Assembly: GCA_934691935.1 (NCBI GenBank)
Contig: CAKUTH010000004.1
Coordinates: 186,001 to 250,000, forward strand
Reading direction: 5' to 3'
DNA length: 64,000 nucleotides
Origin: an uncultured Candidatus Melainabacteria bacterium
GTDB lineage: Bacteria; Cyanobacteriota; Vampirovibrionia; Gastranaerophilales; Gastranaerophilaceae
The notes below the pieces were generated by a model, which was given only the letters and a program-made list of their open reading frames with translations, ran no database searches and had not been told where the DNA came from. This document shows, piece after piece, positions 1-7,824 of the stretch. The position numbers and the translations under genes were made by a program. Position 1 is the stretch's first letter, and each line of letters starts with the position of its first letter.

Positions 1-437
1 AACTGATTACAAAAGAAACAAACGAAGATTTAGAGCAAGAAGTATTTTTCAAGGTTTGGAAAAATTCTGATAAATACAAAGAGCAAGGCACTCTCAAATC
101 TTGGGTAAATATGATTGCTAAAAACACATCAAAGGATTATGTAAAATCTGCGTATTATAAAAACCAAAATACTCAAGATGATGAAATTTTAACAACAATA
201 AATGATGAAAAACCATCGCCTGAACTGGTTTTAATTAATACTGAAAGACAAGAAAAAATTACGAAAGCAATAAATTCATTAAAACCTCGATTTAAAGAAG
301 TGATAATGTATTGCGAAATTTACGGATATTCATACGAAGATGCATCAAAAAAATTAAATTGTCCGCTTGGAACAATAAAATCAAGGTTATATAACGCAAA
401 AAAAGAACTGGCAGAAAAATTAAAAGACTTATTATAA
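1..437 (+). CDS. ECF-type RNA polymerase sigma factor (5' end outside window)
   Basis: The frame is open from base 3 to the stop at 437, so the gene starts upstream of the window; the first internal ATG at 111 lies inside sigma region 2 and is not a believable start. The residues before it (EDLEQEVFFKVWKNSDKY, then LKSWVNMIAKN) match ECF sigma region 2. The C-terminal half carries region 4: LKPRFKEVIMYCEIYGYSYEDASKKL followed by the helix-turn-helix GTIKSRLYNAKKEL. It would direct polymerase to a small stress or envelope regulon. The next gene starts 13 bases later on the same strand and encodes a Spy-like periplasmic protein, suggesting an envelope-stress unit. No anti-sigma factor is visible in the window; it could lie upstream. 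Confidence 0.9.
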   Translation, partial: LITKETNEDLEQEVFFKVWKNSDKYKEQGTLKSWVNMIAKNTSKDYVKSAYYKNQNTQDDEILTTINDEKPSPELVLINTERQEKITKAINSLKPRFKEVIMYCEIYGYSYEDASKKLNCPLGTIKSRLYNAKKELAEKLKDLL

Positions 438-450
438 GAAAGGATATTTT

Positions 451-1038
451 ATGATTAAAAAAACAATTATTATGGCTTGTGCCTTAGTTTTGGCATCATC
501 TACGGTGTTTGCTACGGAAACGTCTGTAAAACAAGCACAAACAAATCAACCACCAAGGAATTGTCAATGCCAAAGACCGCCAAAAGGTCCTGATTTTGCA
601 AAACGTAATGCAGAATTTGAAAAACGATTAAAGTTAACAGATGAACAAAAAGCAAAAGCCGAAGCTATTCGCAAAAAAGGCTTTGAGCAAATGAAACCTG
701 TTATGCAAAAAATCCATGAAAAGAAAGGCGAGATTGAAGGCATAAAAAAATCAAAACTTTTGGAACGCGACAAACAGGCTCAAATCGAAGAATTACAAAA
801 ACAAATTGGAGCTTTGAAACGTTCTGCGCACGAACTTCGTATGCAAAATATGAAAGAATTTGAAGCAATTCTTACATCAAAACAGTTAAAAGAATTGAAA
901 AAAATGAAAGAAGAAGGACGTAAAAAATTTGATAAAGAATTCAAAAACCGTCCGCATCCAAAATTCGGTGAAGGTTTTGAACCGCCAAAAGACGGATGTC
1001 ATTGCCCACCACCGCCATTTCCACCTGAAGCAAGATAG
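451..1038 (+). CDS. Spy/CpxP-like (LTXXQ-type) periplasmic protein
   Basis: 195 residues. An N-terminal signal peptide (MIKKTIIMACALVLASSTVFA, cleavage near residue 21) is followed by a Cys/Pro-rich stretch (NCQCQRPPKGPDF) and a long charged helical region. The motif LKLTDEQKAKAEAIRKK and the later ILTSKQLKELKKMKEEGRKKF resemble the paired LTxxQ motifs of Spy/CpxP periplasmic chaperones. The tail is Pro/Cys/His-rich (CHCPPPPFPPEAR), which could bind metal. RBS GAAAGGA lies about 8 bases before the ATG. It is 13 bases downstream of the ECF sigma gene, so the two are probably co-transcribed; a periplasmic sensor or chaperone role is inferred. Family assignment is by motif and composition only. 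Confidence 0.7.
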   Translation: MIKKTIIMACALVLASSTVFATETSVKQAQTNQPPRNCQCQRPPKGPDFAKRNAEFEKRLKLTDEQKAKAEAIRKKGFEQMKPVMQKIHEKKGEIEGIKKSKLLERDKQAQIEELQKQIGALKRSAHELRMQNMKEFEAILTSKQLKELKKMKEEGRKKFDKEFKNRPHPKFGEGFEPPKDGCHCPPPPFPPEAR

Positions 1039-1045
1039 TTTAAGC

Positions 1046-1077
1046 AAAAAGAGTTGATTTTTAATCAGCTCTTTTTT
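1046..1077 (+). terminator. Rho-independent terminator after the sigma/Spy operon
   Basis: Near-perfect hairpin, with arms AAAAAGAGTTGATT and AATCAGCTCTTTTTT (one G-T pair), ending in a T-run, directly after the stop at 1038. The cysK ribosome binding site follows 16 bases later. Confidence 0.8.
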
Positions 1078-1104
1078 ATTATTGTTTTGCAAAAGGAGAG
1101 AAAA

Positions 1105-2016
1105 ATGAATTACGCAGAAAATATATTAAAAACAATCGGTAATACACCTTTAGTTAAAATAAATAAGCTAAATCAAGGCGACGCAATAGTTTTCGCTAAA
1201 GTTGAAAGTTTTAATCCAGCGGGTTCTGTGAAAGATAGACCAGCTTTAAATATGATAGAAACGGCAGAACGCAAAGGTTTAATTAATAAGGATACCGTTA
1301 TAATTGAACCTACAAGCGGGAATACAGGTATTGGATTAGCTATGGTCTGCGCTGTAAAGGGTTATCGAATGATTTTAACTATGCCTGAAACCATGAGTGA
1401 AGAACGCCGTAAACTACTGAAGGCTTATGGCGCTGAACTTGTTTTGACAGATGGTGCAAAAGGTATGCAAGGTGCTGTAGATAAAGCAAATGATTTGCAC
1501 AAAGAAATTAAAAATTCATTTATCCCGCAACAATTTGCAAACCCTTCAAATCCTGAAGTGCATATACATACAACTGCTGAAGAAATTTGGCGTGATACTG
1601 ACGGTAAAGTAGATATTGTAGTTGCAGGAGTAGGAACAGGTGGAACGATTTCGGGTATCGCAAAGGGGCTAAAAGCTAAAAATTCTAAGATAAAAGCTGT
1701 TGCCGTTGAACCAGAAACTTCTCCACTTCTATCAAAAGGGGTTGCAGGTCCACACAAAATTCAAGGTATTGGTGCAAATTTTGTGCCTGAAAATTTTGAT
1801 AAGAGTGTTGTTGATGAAATATTTACAGTAAGTAATGAAGATGCATTGAAAACTGCTTGCAGAGTGGCTAAAGAAGAAGGAATATTCTGCGGAATTTCAT
1901 CAGGTGCGTCACTTTATACAGCTTGTGAACTTGCAAAAATGGAAGAAAACAAAGGAAAATTGATTGTCGCAATTTTGCCTGATACAGGCGAAAGGTATCT
2001 GAGCATATTTGGTTAA
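1105..2016 (+). CDS. cysK: Cysteine synthase (O-acetylserine sulfhydrylase)
   Basis: 303 residues, the usual CysK length. It makes cysteine from O-acetylserine and sulfide using PLP. The PLP lysine is K43 in NPAGSVKDRPA; EPTSGNTGIGLAM is the asparagine/substrate loop; GVGTGGTISGIAKGLK is the phosphate-binding loop; GISSGASLYTA is the conserved C-terminal serine motif. The ATG at 1105 has AAGGAG seven bases upstream and fits the family N-terminus (YAENILKTIGNTPLVKI). An upstream in-frame ATG at 1054 would add 17 hydrophobic residues encoded in the preceding terminator and is rejected. It looks monocistronic. CysM cannot be strictly excluded, but the sequence reads as CysK. Confidence 0.95.
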   Translation: MNYAENILKTIGNTPLVKINKLNQGDAIVFAKVESFNPAGSVKDRPALNMIETAERKGLINKDTVIIEPTSGNTGIGLAMVCAVKGYRMILTMPETMSEERRKLLKAYGAELVLTDGAKGMQGAVDKANDLHKEIKNSFIPQQFANPSNPEVHIHTTAEEIWRDTDGKVDIVVAGVGTGGTISGIAKGLKAKNSKIKAVAVEPETSPLLSKGVAGPHKIQGIGANFVPENFDKSVVDEIFTVSNEDALKTACRVAKEEGIFCGISSGASLYTACELAKMEENKGKLIVAILPDTGERYLSIFG

Positions 2017-2128
2017 TTTACTGAAAACTATTCGTGTATGCGTGTTTTGGGGTGAAATTAACATTATGTAAAGATAGTGGAATTTCGATTTTTATTTAGT
2101 ATAATTGTTTCATTAGAAGGAAAAATTT

Positions 2129-2902
2129 ATGCAGATAAAAAATATTGATTTTAATATAGATTTGGCTCAGAGTTTTGGTTTTTATAAAAACAATTCAGAA
2201 TTTGATTTGTTGGATTATGCAAGCTCTGTCAATATCTCTTGTGGATTTCACGCAGGTGATCCGCTGACTATTAAAAATGCTTTGATGAAAGCTAAAGAGA
2301 AAAATGTGGTAGTTGGCGCACATATTGGTTTTGATGATATTCAAGGTTTTGGGTATCGTGATATGGATTTGTCTGATGACGAGATTGAAGCGCTTGTTAT
2401 TTATCAAGTAGGTGCTTTGATGGCATTTGCAAAATCTTATAATATGGAAATTGAACATGTACGTCCGCATGGTGCTATGTACAAAAAATGCGCAGAAGAT
2501 TTTTCTTTTGCTTGTTCTGTAGCAAAGGCTATACAAAAATGTTCAAAGTGGCTTGTTTATTATGGCGCATCTGGTGAAATTACTGAAAAAACAGGTGAAT
2601 TAATAAATATTCCTGTTGCGCAGGAAGTTTGTCTGGAAAAAATGTATAATGTTGATGGCACCGTCAATACTTTGGCTCGTGATAGCGAAAATACTGAAAT
2701 GGAAATACAAAGATTAAAACAGTTGCTTTCGACATCACAAGTTTCTAATATTGAAGGTGGCAAAACTTTTGTAGTAGCGGATACTATCCACTTTACAAAC
2801 AGATTATCAAATTCGTTAGAATTAATTAAACAGGCAAGAGCAATAATAACCCCAGTACCTGTGAACTATAAAAATGCGTGTTTGTCAGGCTGGGTTGAAT
2901 AG
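2129..2902 (+). CDS. pxpA: LamB/YcsF family protein (5-oxoprolinase subunit A-like)
   Basis: 257 residues. Family signatures appear in order: FNIDLAQSFG near the N-terminus, VNISCGFHAGDP, VVGAHIGFDD..GFGYRDM, YQVGALMAFA and HVRPHGAMYKK. PxpA works with PxpB and PxpC in ATP-dependent cleavage of 5-oxoproline to glutamate. No pxpB or pxpC is next to it, so the specific reaction is inferred from family only. The start ATG has GAAGGAAAAATTT before it, and a TATAAT sits at 2100-2105. The stop overlaps the next start by one base (TAGTG), so it is translationally coupled to the YvcK-like gene. Confidence 0.85.
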   Translation: MQIKNIDFNIDLAQSFGFYKNNSEFDLLDYASSVNISCGFHAGDPLTIKNALMKAKEKNVVVGAHIGFDDIQGFGYRDMDLSDDEIEALVIYQVGALMAFAKSYNMEIEHVRPHGAMYKKCAEDFSFACSVAKAIQKCSKWLVYYGASGEITEKTGELINIPVAQEVCLEKMYNVDGTVNTLARDSENTEMEIQRLKQLLSTSQVSNIEGGKTFVVADTIHFTNRLSNSLELIKQARAIITPVPVNYKNACLSGWVE

Positions 2903-4266
2903 TGAGTAAATTGGTGATGAAAGATTTTAGAAAAAATATGAAAATGCCCATTGATGCCAAATGGTTGGTTCCTGGGTTGCAAGTAAAAAGATGGTTTGCC
3001 CTAATTCTTTTTGGGGCTGTGTTGATGACGCTTGGTGTACTTATTTTGTTTGATATAAGACCAGTGTTTTATACGATGGAATTTGTTCGCAAGATTGCGA
3101 TGAATTTGTCTACCGAATGGATAGCGTTTGCGTTTGTAATGATTGGCGCTGGATTGTTTTTCAAGGGTTGGCAAAAAACAAATTTGTCTATGCTGGATGG
3201 TAGTGATAATGAGACGTTGTTAGAAAATCTTTATAGACGAAGAAAATTAAACAGAGGTCCGAGAATTGTTGCTGTTGGCGGTGGTACAGGACTTTCTATG
3301 TTGCTAAAAGGTATTAAACATATAACAAATAACATTACAGCTGTTGTTACAGTGGGCGATGATGGTGGAAGTTCTGGCAGATTACGTGAAGAAATGGGCG
3401 TATTGCCTCCTGGAGATATTAGAAACTGTATTGCTGCGTTGGCTGATGATGAAGATTTGGTTACAAAATTATTCCAATATCGTTTTAAAACAGGTGAAGG
3501 TTTGGAAGGTCATAGTTTTGGTAATTTATTCTTGACTGCACTTTGCTCAATTACTGGTGATATGGTTCGTGCCGTAAAAGAAAGTTCAAATGTTCTTTCA
3601 ATCAGAGGAAGGGTTTTGCCGTCTACTCTTGATGATATGAAACTTGTTGCAGAAATGGAAGATGGTAGAATTATCCATGGCGAATCAAATATTCCAGAAG
3701 CTCATGGCAAAATTAAAAGATTATATACAGAACCTGACGATTGTCGAGCTTTGCCTGACGTTATTGAGGCAATTAGAAATGCTGAATTGATAATTTTAGG
3801 GCCTGGAAGTTTGTACACAAGTGTTACTCCTAACCTTTTGATAAAAGAAATTGCGAATGAAATTTCAAAATCAAATGCAAAGAAAATCTACGTTTGCAAC
3901 ATTATGACACAACCTGGAGAAACTGATAACTACAGTGTTTCAGACCACGTAAAAGCTCTAATGCAACATGCAGGAAGTAAAGATATTATAGAAACTGTTT
4001 TGGTAAATGACTTTTTACCGTCAAATTTGGCTAAAAAATATCAACTTTCAGGTTCTTACCCAGTAAAATTAGACTACGAAAACTTGAAGAAACTTGGCGT
4101 AAAAGTGTTTTCTCGCAAGTTGATTGAAGATAGCAAAGAAGGTCTTGTTCGCCATAGTTCTCATAGGGTTGCAAGAGCTATTTATTATTGGTTTAGAAAA
4201 GAAAATAAAACTGAAAGAAAAATTTTCCATAAAAACGTAGAAAAACAGGGCTGTTGCAATGGTTAA
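2902..4266 (+). CDS. yvcK: YvcK/CofD-like gluconeogenesis factor with N-terminal membrane anchor
   Basis: 454 residues, starting at GTG 2902 that overlaps the preceding stop. Two hydrophobic segments (about residues 30-52, FALILFGAVLMTLGVLILF, and 73-90, WIAFAFVMIGAGLFF) precede the YvcK domain. The domain begins at about 117 with IVAVGGGTGLSMLLKGIKH, then VTVGDDGGSSGRLREE..GVLPPGDIRNCIAAL and HSFGNLFLTAL. YvcK proteins bind UDP-sugars and adjust central carbon flux and cell-wall synthesis. The membrane anchor differs from the soluble Bacillus protein. The last 8 bases overlap panB. In the family the N-terminal glycine-rich loop is the nucleotide-sugar site. Whether it keeps YvcK or another CofD-fold function is not decided by the sequence. 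Confidence 0.85.
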   Translation: MSKLVMKDFRKNMKMPIDAKWLVPGLQVKRWFALILFGAVLMTLGVLILFDIRPVFYTMEFVRKIAMNLSTEWIAFAFVMIGAGLFFKGWQKTNLSMLDGSDNETLLENLYRRRKLNRGPRIVAVGGGTGLSMLLKGIKHITNNITAVVTVGDDGGSSGRLREEMGVLPPGDIRNCIAALADDEDLVTKLFQYRFKTGEGLEGHSFGNLFLTALCSITGDMVRAVKESSNVLSIRGRVLPSTLDDMKLVAEMEDGRIIHGESNIPEAHGKIKRLYTEPDDCRALPDVIEAIRNAELIILGPGSLYTSVTPNLLIKEIANEISKSNAKKIYVCNIMTQPGETDNYSVSDHVKALMQHAGSKDIIETVLVNDFLPSNLAKKYQLSGSYPVKLDYENLKKLGVKVFSRKLIEDSKEGLVRHSSHRVARAIYYWFRKENKTERKIFHKNVEKQGCCNG

Positions 4267-5059
4267 GAAGGTCACTGTAAGTACACTCCAAAAATGTAAA
4301 ACCGAAGGTGAAAAATTTTCTGTTCTTACTGCTTACGATTATTCAACTGCCAAGTACCTTGACGAAGCAGGAATTGATGTAATCTTAATAGGGGACAGCT
4401 TGGCGATGGTGGCGCTTGGGTATGAAACCACGCATGCCATAGGTGTTGATGAGATGAAAATCTTCACAAAAGCTGTTGCAAAAGGAGTTTCGAGAGCTTT
4501 AGTAATTACCGACATGCCTTTTTTAAGCTATCATACGGATGTTGCTGATGCAATAAAAAATTGCGGAGAGATGGTTAGACAAGGCGCAAATGCTGTCAAA
4601 ATTGAAGGTAGTGGTGAATATATTACTAATGTTGTGAAAAGGTTGACAGAGTGTGGAATTCCTGTCGTTTCTCATATAGGTTTTACGCCACAATTTATAA
4701 ACACTTTAGGTGGATATAAAATTCAAGGTAAGACAAAGGAAGCAACAGAAGAACTTTTGAAACAAGCAAAAGAGCTTGAGAAAGCTGGTGCGTTTGCGAT
4801 TCTTTTGGAAATGGTTCCTCAAGAAAGTGCAAAATATATTACTGAAAATTTAAAAATTCCAACAATTTCTTGTGGAGCTGGAAAATATTGTACGGCGCAA
4901 GTTTTGGTATCAGATGATGTGTTTGGTAAATTTTCAGATTTTACTCCAAAATTTGCAAGAAAATATGCAGATATGAAATCTATGATTATAGATTGTGCGA
5001 AACGTTTTGATTACGATGTGAAAAATGGATTTTTCCCATCAGATAAAGAGGTATTTTAA
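4259..5059 (+). CDS. panB: 3-methyl-2-oxobutanoate hydroxymethyltransferase
   Basis: 266 residues, full length. PanB transfers a hydroxymethyl group from methylene-THF to 2-oxoisovalerate, giving ketopantoate for pantothenate and CoA. Visible family motifs: LTAYDYSTAKYLDEAGIDVILIGDSLAMV, ITDMPFLSYH, GANAVKIEG, VVSHIGFTPQ and IPTISCGAGKYC. The start lies inside the end of the YvcK gene (8-base overlap) and the stop abuts the coaD ATG. The pairing with coaD puts two CoA-pathway steps in one transcript. No panC is seen in the window. Confidence 0.95.
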   Translation: MVKKVTVSTLQKCKTEGEKFSVLTAYDYSTAKYLDEAGIDVILIGDSLAMVALGYETTHAIGVDEMKIFTKAVAKGVSRALVITDMPFLSYHTDVADAIKNCGEMVRQGANAVKIEGSGEYITNVVKRLTECGIPVVSHIGFTPQFINTLGGYKIQGKTKEATEELLKQAKELEKAGAFAILLEMVPQESAKYITENLKIPTISCGAGKYCTAQVLVSDDVFGKFSDFTPKFARKYADMKSMIIDCAKRFDYDVKNGFFPSDKEVF

Positions 5060-5548
5060 ATGACTATAGCAATTTATCCAGGGAGTTTTGACCCAATAAC
5101 AAAAGGACATTTGGATATATTAAATACAGCAACTGAAATTTTTGATAAAGTGATTATTGCGGTTGCCAAAAATTCTGAAAAGCATGGGTTTTTGAGTACT
5201 GAGGAAAGGGTTGAACTTATTAAAAAAAGTGTAAAAGATTTGGCGAATGTTGAAGTCGATTCGTTTGAGGGTTTAACCATCAATTATGCAAAAGAAAAAG
5301 GGGCAAAAGTATTAATAAGAGGGCTTCGTGCCGTTTCGGATTTTGAATATGAAATGCAGTTATCACAAGCAAATAGTGCATTGGCAGGGGAAATCAAAAC
5401 TGTATTTTTAACGACAAAACCGAAATATAACTTTATTTCTTCAAGCACAATTAAGGAAATTTTTCTTAACAAAGGGGATGTTTCAAAATTTGTACCAGAG
5501 CCTGTTAATGATTATTTGCAAAATTGTAACAAATTATTTGACAATTAA
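5060..5548 (+). CDS. coaD: Phosphopantetheine adenylyltransferase
   Basis: 162 residues. CoaD joins ATP and 4'-phosphopantetheine to dephospho-CoA. The nucleotidyltransferase motif YPGSFDPITKGHLDIL (TxGH type) is at the N-terminus, the RGLRAVSDFEYEMQLSQAN substrate loop is central, and FISSSTIKEI (ISSSxIRE type) is near the C-terminus. The ATG follows the panB stop with no gap, and AAAGAGG lies in the end of panB. Typical length and all signatures are present. Confidence 0.95.
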   Translation: MTIAIYPGSFDPITKGHLDILNTATEIFDKVIIAVAKNSEKHGFLSTEERVELIKKSVKDLANVEVDSFEGLTINYAKEKGAKVLIRGLRAVSDFEYEMQLSQANSALAGEIKTVFLTTKPKYNFISSSTIKEIFLNKGDVSKFVPEPVNDYLQNCNKLFDN

Positions 5549-5589
5549 ATTGCGCTTATGTAGAATGTAATTATTAGAAAGGGATAATT

Positions 5590-6192
5590 ATGCAGCAAAG
5601 TGGTGTATATGATTTATTGAAAATGCTGGAGATTTCTTTGGAAGAAGGACTTCCTATAATTCCTCGCAAATTTACTGTAGTAAAGACAAAAGAAATTGAA
5701 ACTTTGATAGATAGAATTTATGCTTCATTGCCAGTTGAAGTGCAAGAAGCAAGAGCGTTTTTAAGACGCAAAGATGAGTATCAACAAGAAGCTCAACAAA
5801 AAGCAGAAAAAATTATTAGCGATGCGCAAGCAGAAGCAGATAGAAAACTTTCTGAAGCCGATTTTATTAAGGCGTTAGAAAAAGAAGGTATTAGAATTAG
5901 AACACAAGTTCAGCAAGAATGCGAAGAAATTAAACGCAAAGCTATGGAAGAAGCTGAAAATATTCGCGCTCAAGCAACAGAAGATGCAATGAGAACAAAA
6001 GAAGGTGCTGAGTTGTATGCAGAACAAGTTTTGACAAACCTTGAAAAAAACTTGACTCAACAACAACAAATTGTTAAAAATGGTCAAGTTTACATGGAAA
6101 AACTTCGTTCAGATTCTTTTGGAAGCTATGATGTTCCAACTTCATATTCTTCAGAACGCGCTCAACAGTTTTCTGATTACAGACCAGAATAA
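5590..6192 (+). CDS. Coiled-coil protein of unknown function (ATP-synthase-subunit-like helix)
   Basis: 200 residues. A short N-terminal part (MQQSGVYDLLKMLEISLEEG) is followed from about residue 55 by a highly charged Ala/Glu/Lys/Gln helix (QQKAEKIISDAQAEADRKL, then EEIKRKAMEEAENIRAQATEDA) that reads as a long coiled coil and resembles subunit b/E/H stators or DivIVA-like proteins in composition only. There is no signal peptide or membrane segment. RBS GAAAGGG precedes the ATG. It follows coaD by 41 bases, a neighbourhood where similar coiled-coil proteins occur in other bacteria, and is followed by a terminator. Function is not recognised. Confidence 0.7.
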   Translation: MQQSGVYDLLKMLEISLEEGLPIIPRKFTVVKTKEIETLIDRIYASLPVEVQEARAFLRRKDEYQQEAQQKAEKIISDAQAEADRKLSEADFIKALEKEGIRIRTQVQQECEEIKRKAMEEAENIRAQATEDAMRTKEGAELYAEQVLTNLEKNLTQQQQIVKNGQVYMEKLRSDSFGSYDVPTSYSSERAQQFSDYRPE

Positions 6193-6211
6193 ATTGCGTA
6201 AAGTTTTGTAA

Positions 6212-6243
6212 AAAAAAGACTGCTCAAATGAGTGGTCTTTTTT
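6212..6243 (+). terminator. Rho-independent terminator
   Basis: Arms AAAAAAGACTGCTCA and TGAGTGGTCTTTTTT around a 2-base centre (with two G-T pairs), ending in T-rich sequence, 20 bases after the coiled-coil gene. Confidence 0.8.
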
Positions 6244-6297
6244 ATATTTGTTTGCAATTTATTTTGTTTGATTTATTATTGTATAGTAAGCCGAAAG

Positions 6298-6327
6298 ATA
6301 GAATGTGAGATTTAGTCCACATTCTAT
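6298..6327 (+). promoter_or_regulatory. Leader hairpin between the rpmG promoter region and rpmG
   Basis: A perfect 10-bp hairpin (ATAGAATGTG / CACATTCTAT) starts 11 bases after a TATAGT -10-like box (6282-6287) and 55 bases before rpmG. A smaller hairpin, GTTAAGTTTTTAAC, follows. It would sit near the 5' end of the rpmG-secE-nusG transcript. It may stabilise or attenuate the transcript; no known r-protein leader class is recognised. Confidence 0.3.
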
Positions 6328-6382
6328 TTTAAAAAGGTTAAGTTTTTAACGAAATTAATTAAAACAAAAAAGGAATAAAACA

Positions 6383-6550
6383 ATGGGTATCAAAGGAAAA
6401 AATGACAGAATGGTAGTTTTAGCATGTGAAGATTGCAAAGAAAGAAACTACACAACAACAAAAAACAAAAAAAATATCAAAGAAAGACTTGAGTTGAACA
6501 AATATTGTCCAACTTGCAAAAAACACACTAAACATAAAGAAACTAAGTAA
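6383..6550 (+). CDS. rpmG: 50S ribosomal protein L33
   Basis: 55 residues, normal for L33. It begins MGIKGKNDRMVVLACEDCKE and carries the four zinc cysteines as CEDC (15-18) and CPTC (42-45); the form is therefore zinc-binding (C+). Basic C-terminus. RBS AAGGAATAAAACA precedes the ATG. The order rpmG, tRNA-Trp, secE, nusG, rplK, rplA is the classic bacterial block. Confidence 0.95.
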   Translation: MGIKGKNDRMVVLACEDCKERNYTTTKNKKNIKERLELNKYCPTCKKHTKHKETK

Positions 6551-6552
6551 GG

Positions 6553-6624
6553 AAGTAAGTAGGTAAGTAAGTTAGTAGGAATTAAAATTTCTTACTCACT
6601 TACTGTCTTACTAACCTACTAACA
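6553..6624. repeat. TAAG-word inverted array
   Basis: Left half made of AAGTAAGTAGGTAAGTAAG-type words, right half of their complements (CTTACTCACTTACTGTCTTAC), so the whole folds as one long imperfect hairpin between rpmG and tRNA-Trp. Member of a family found at many intergenic sites here. Confidence 0.7.
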
Positions 6625-6629
6625 TATAG

Positions 6630-6702
6630 GCGTCCTTAGTTCAGTTGGTAGAACGTCGGTCTCCAAAACCGGATGTCGAGGGTTCGAGTCCTTCAGGGCG
6701 CG
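6630..6702 (+). tRNA. trnW: tRNA-Trp (anticodon CCA)
   Basis: Full cloverleaf by hand. Acceptor GCGTCCT pairs with AGGGCGC (one G-T pair), discriminator G. D arm GTTCAGTTGGTAGAAC. Anticodon stem TCGGT/ACCGG encloses loop CTCCAAA with anticodon CCA. T arm GAGGG-TTCGAGT-CCTTC. The 3' CCA is not encoded. Its place between rpmG and secE is the common location of tRNA-Trp in bacteria. Confidence 0.95.
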
Positions 6703-6733
6703 ATTTTAAAAAAAAATAAAAAGGAAAACAAAA

Positions 6734-6958
6734 ATGATAGGTGCAGAAAGTAACACACCGCAATGGTTAGAAAAATTTACAAATTCAACTAGAACATACT
6801 TCAGAGGCGTAAGAACCGAATGGGGTAAAATTAGTTGGCCTGAAAGACGTCAGGTTATTGCGGAAACTGTTTTTGTAATCGGTATAGTTTTTGTATTCAC
6901 AGTTGCAGTCTATTTGATGGATATAATTTTTAAAGGTTTGCTTGGACTTATCAAATAG
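6734..6958 (+). CDS. secE: Preprotein translocase subunit SecE
   Basis: 74 residues, the short single-span SecE form. The amphipathic part FRGVRTEWGKISWPERRQVIAET is the SecE signature, followed by one membrane helix (VFVIGIVFVFTVAVYLMDIIF). SecE clamps SecY in the SecYEG channel of the inner membrane. RBS AAGGAAAACAAAA precedes the ATG, 31 bases after tRNA-Trp. nusG follows 19 bases later. Confidence 0.95.
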   Translation: MIGAESNTPQWLEKFTNSTRTYFRGVRTEWGKISWPERRQVIAETVFVIGIVFVFTVAVYLMDIIFKGLLGLIK

Positions 6959-6977
6959 TTCAAAGAAAAGGTGGCTT

Positions 6978-7616
6978 ATGACTAAAAAAGAAAAATCTAT
7001 GGAAGAACAGTTGAATGATGATAAGGCTTTAGAATCAGCAGAAAAAGAAGCTCAGGCTCAGGCTGATGCAGAAAAAGAAAAAGCTAAAAAGAATCAAAAA
7101 CGTTGGTATATCGTTCATACTTACTCTGGTTATGAAAATAAGGTAAAAGTGAACCTTGAAAAACGTATCGAATACATGAACATGGCTGATAAGATTTTTA
7201 GAATTGAAGTTCCTCAAAAAACAGTTACTCAGATGAAGGGTGGTAAAAAACAGGAACGTGAAGAAAAAATCTTCCCTGGATATGTTCTTGTTGAAATGAT
7301 TATGGATGAAGATAGCTGGTATGTTGTAAGACACACTTCAGGCGTTACAAAATTCGTAGGTTCAGCAAAACGTCCTATCCCAGCTCGTGACAGCGAAATT
7401 AAAAAGATTATCAACCGTTCAACTTCAACTTCACAAAAAATTGAACTTGACGTTAAAGCAGGTGATAAAGTTAGAATTACATCTGGACCATTCGCAGACT
7501 TTATTGCAGATATTATTGAAGTTTATCCAGATAAATCTAAACTTCGTGCAAATGTTTCAATCTTTGGACGTGAAACTCCTGTTGAATTGGAATATAAACA
7601 AATTAATAAGCTATAA
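6978..7616 (+). CDS. nusG: Transcription antitermination factor NusG
   Basis: 212 residues. A charged Glu/Lys/Ala tail of about 40 residues precedes the NGN domain (RWYIVHTYSGYENKVK..., IFPGYVLVEM, VVRHTSGVTKFVG). The C-terminal KOW domain is KAGDKVRITSGPFADFIADI. The ATG at 6978 has AAAGGTGG just upstream; an earlier in-frame TTG at 6942 would overlap secE and lacks a site. NusG binds RNA polymerase and couples transcription to translation or Rho. Confidence 0.95.
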   Translation: MTKKEKSMEEQLNDDKALESAEKEAQAQADAEKEKAKKNQKRWYIVHTYSGYENKVKVNLEKRIEYMNMADKIFRIEVPQKTVTQMKGGKKQEREEKIFPGYVLVEMIMDEDSWYVVRHTSGVTKFVGSAKRPIPARDSEIKKIINRSTSTSQKIELDVKAGDKVRITSGPFADFIADIIEVYPDKSKLRANVSIFGRETPVELEYKQINKL

Positions 7617-7683
7617 CCGATATTGTTCGGTAGGGCTACGTGCCTAGCACGAATATAAGCAAATTGACAAGTTATAAACAAAT

Positions 7684-7714
7684 GTCATACTGAGGCGTCA
7701 GCCGAAGTATCTCA
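7684..7714. repeat. Degenerate GTCATTCTGAG-type repeat copy
   Basis: TGTCATACTGAGGCGTCAGC followed by CGAAGTATCTCA between nusG and rplK. It is one half of the palindromic family seen intact at 11449 and 16934. Confidence 0.6.
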
Positions 7715-7767
7715 AAAAAATTCTTCTCGTTCATCAAAAATGACGAAAGACATATAGTACAAAACAT

Positions 7768-7810
7768 GTGGAAGGATTTTTACTTAGTCGGTAAAAACCG
7801 TTAGTACCAC
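7768..7810 (+). promoter_or_regulatory. Putative r-protein leader structure upstream of rplK
   Basis: GTGG (7768) pairs with CCAC (7807-7810), and an inner stem TTTTTAC/GTAAAAA closes on a short loop; the segment ends 14 bases before the rplK ATG. A related string, GCTAATACCACGAAAGG, sits just before rplA. Ribosomal protein L1 represses this operon in many bacteria by binding the leader, so an L1-type site is a reasonable guess, not shown. Confidence 0.35.
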
Positions 7811-7824
7811 AAAAGGAGAACAAA

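Noticed and set aside
1054..1104. Longer N-terminus for cysK
   Set aside because: Lies in the terminator region; the ATG at 1105 has AAGGAG and fits the family.
5074..5472. Minus-strand open frames inside coaD and many similar antisense frames
   Set aside because: They mirror strongly supported genes, lack start signals and have no protein features.
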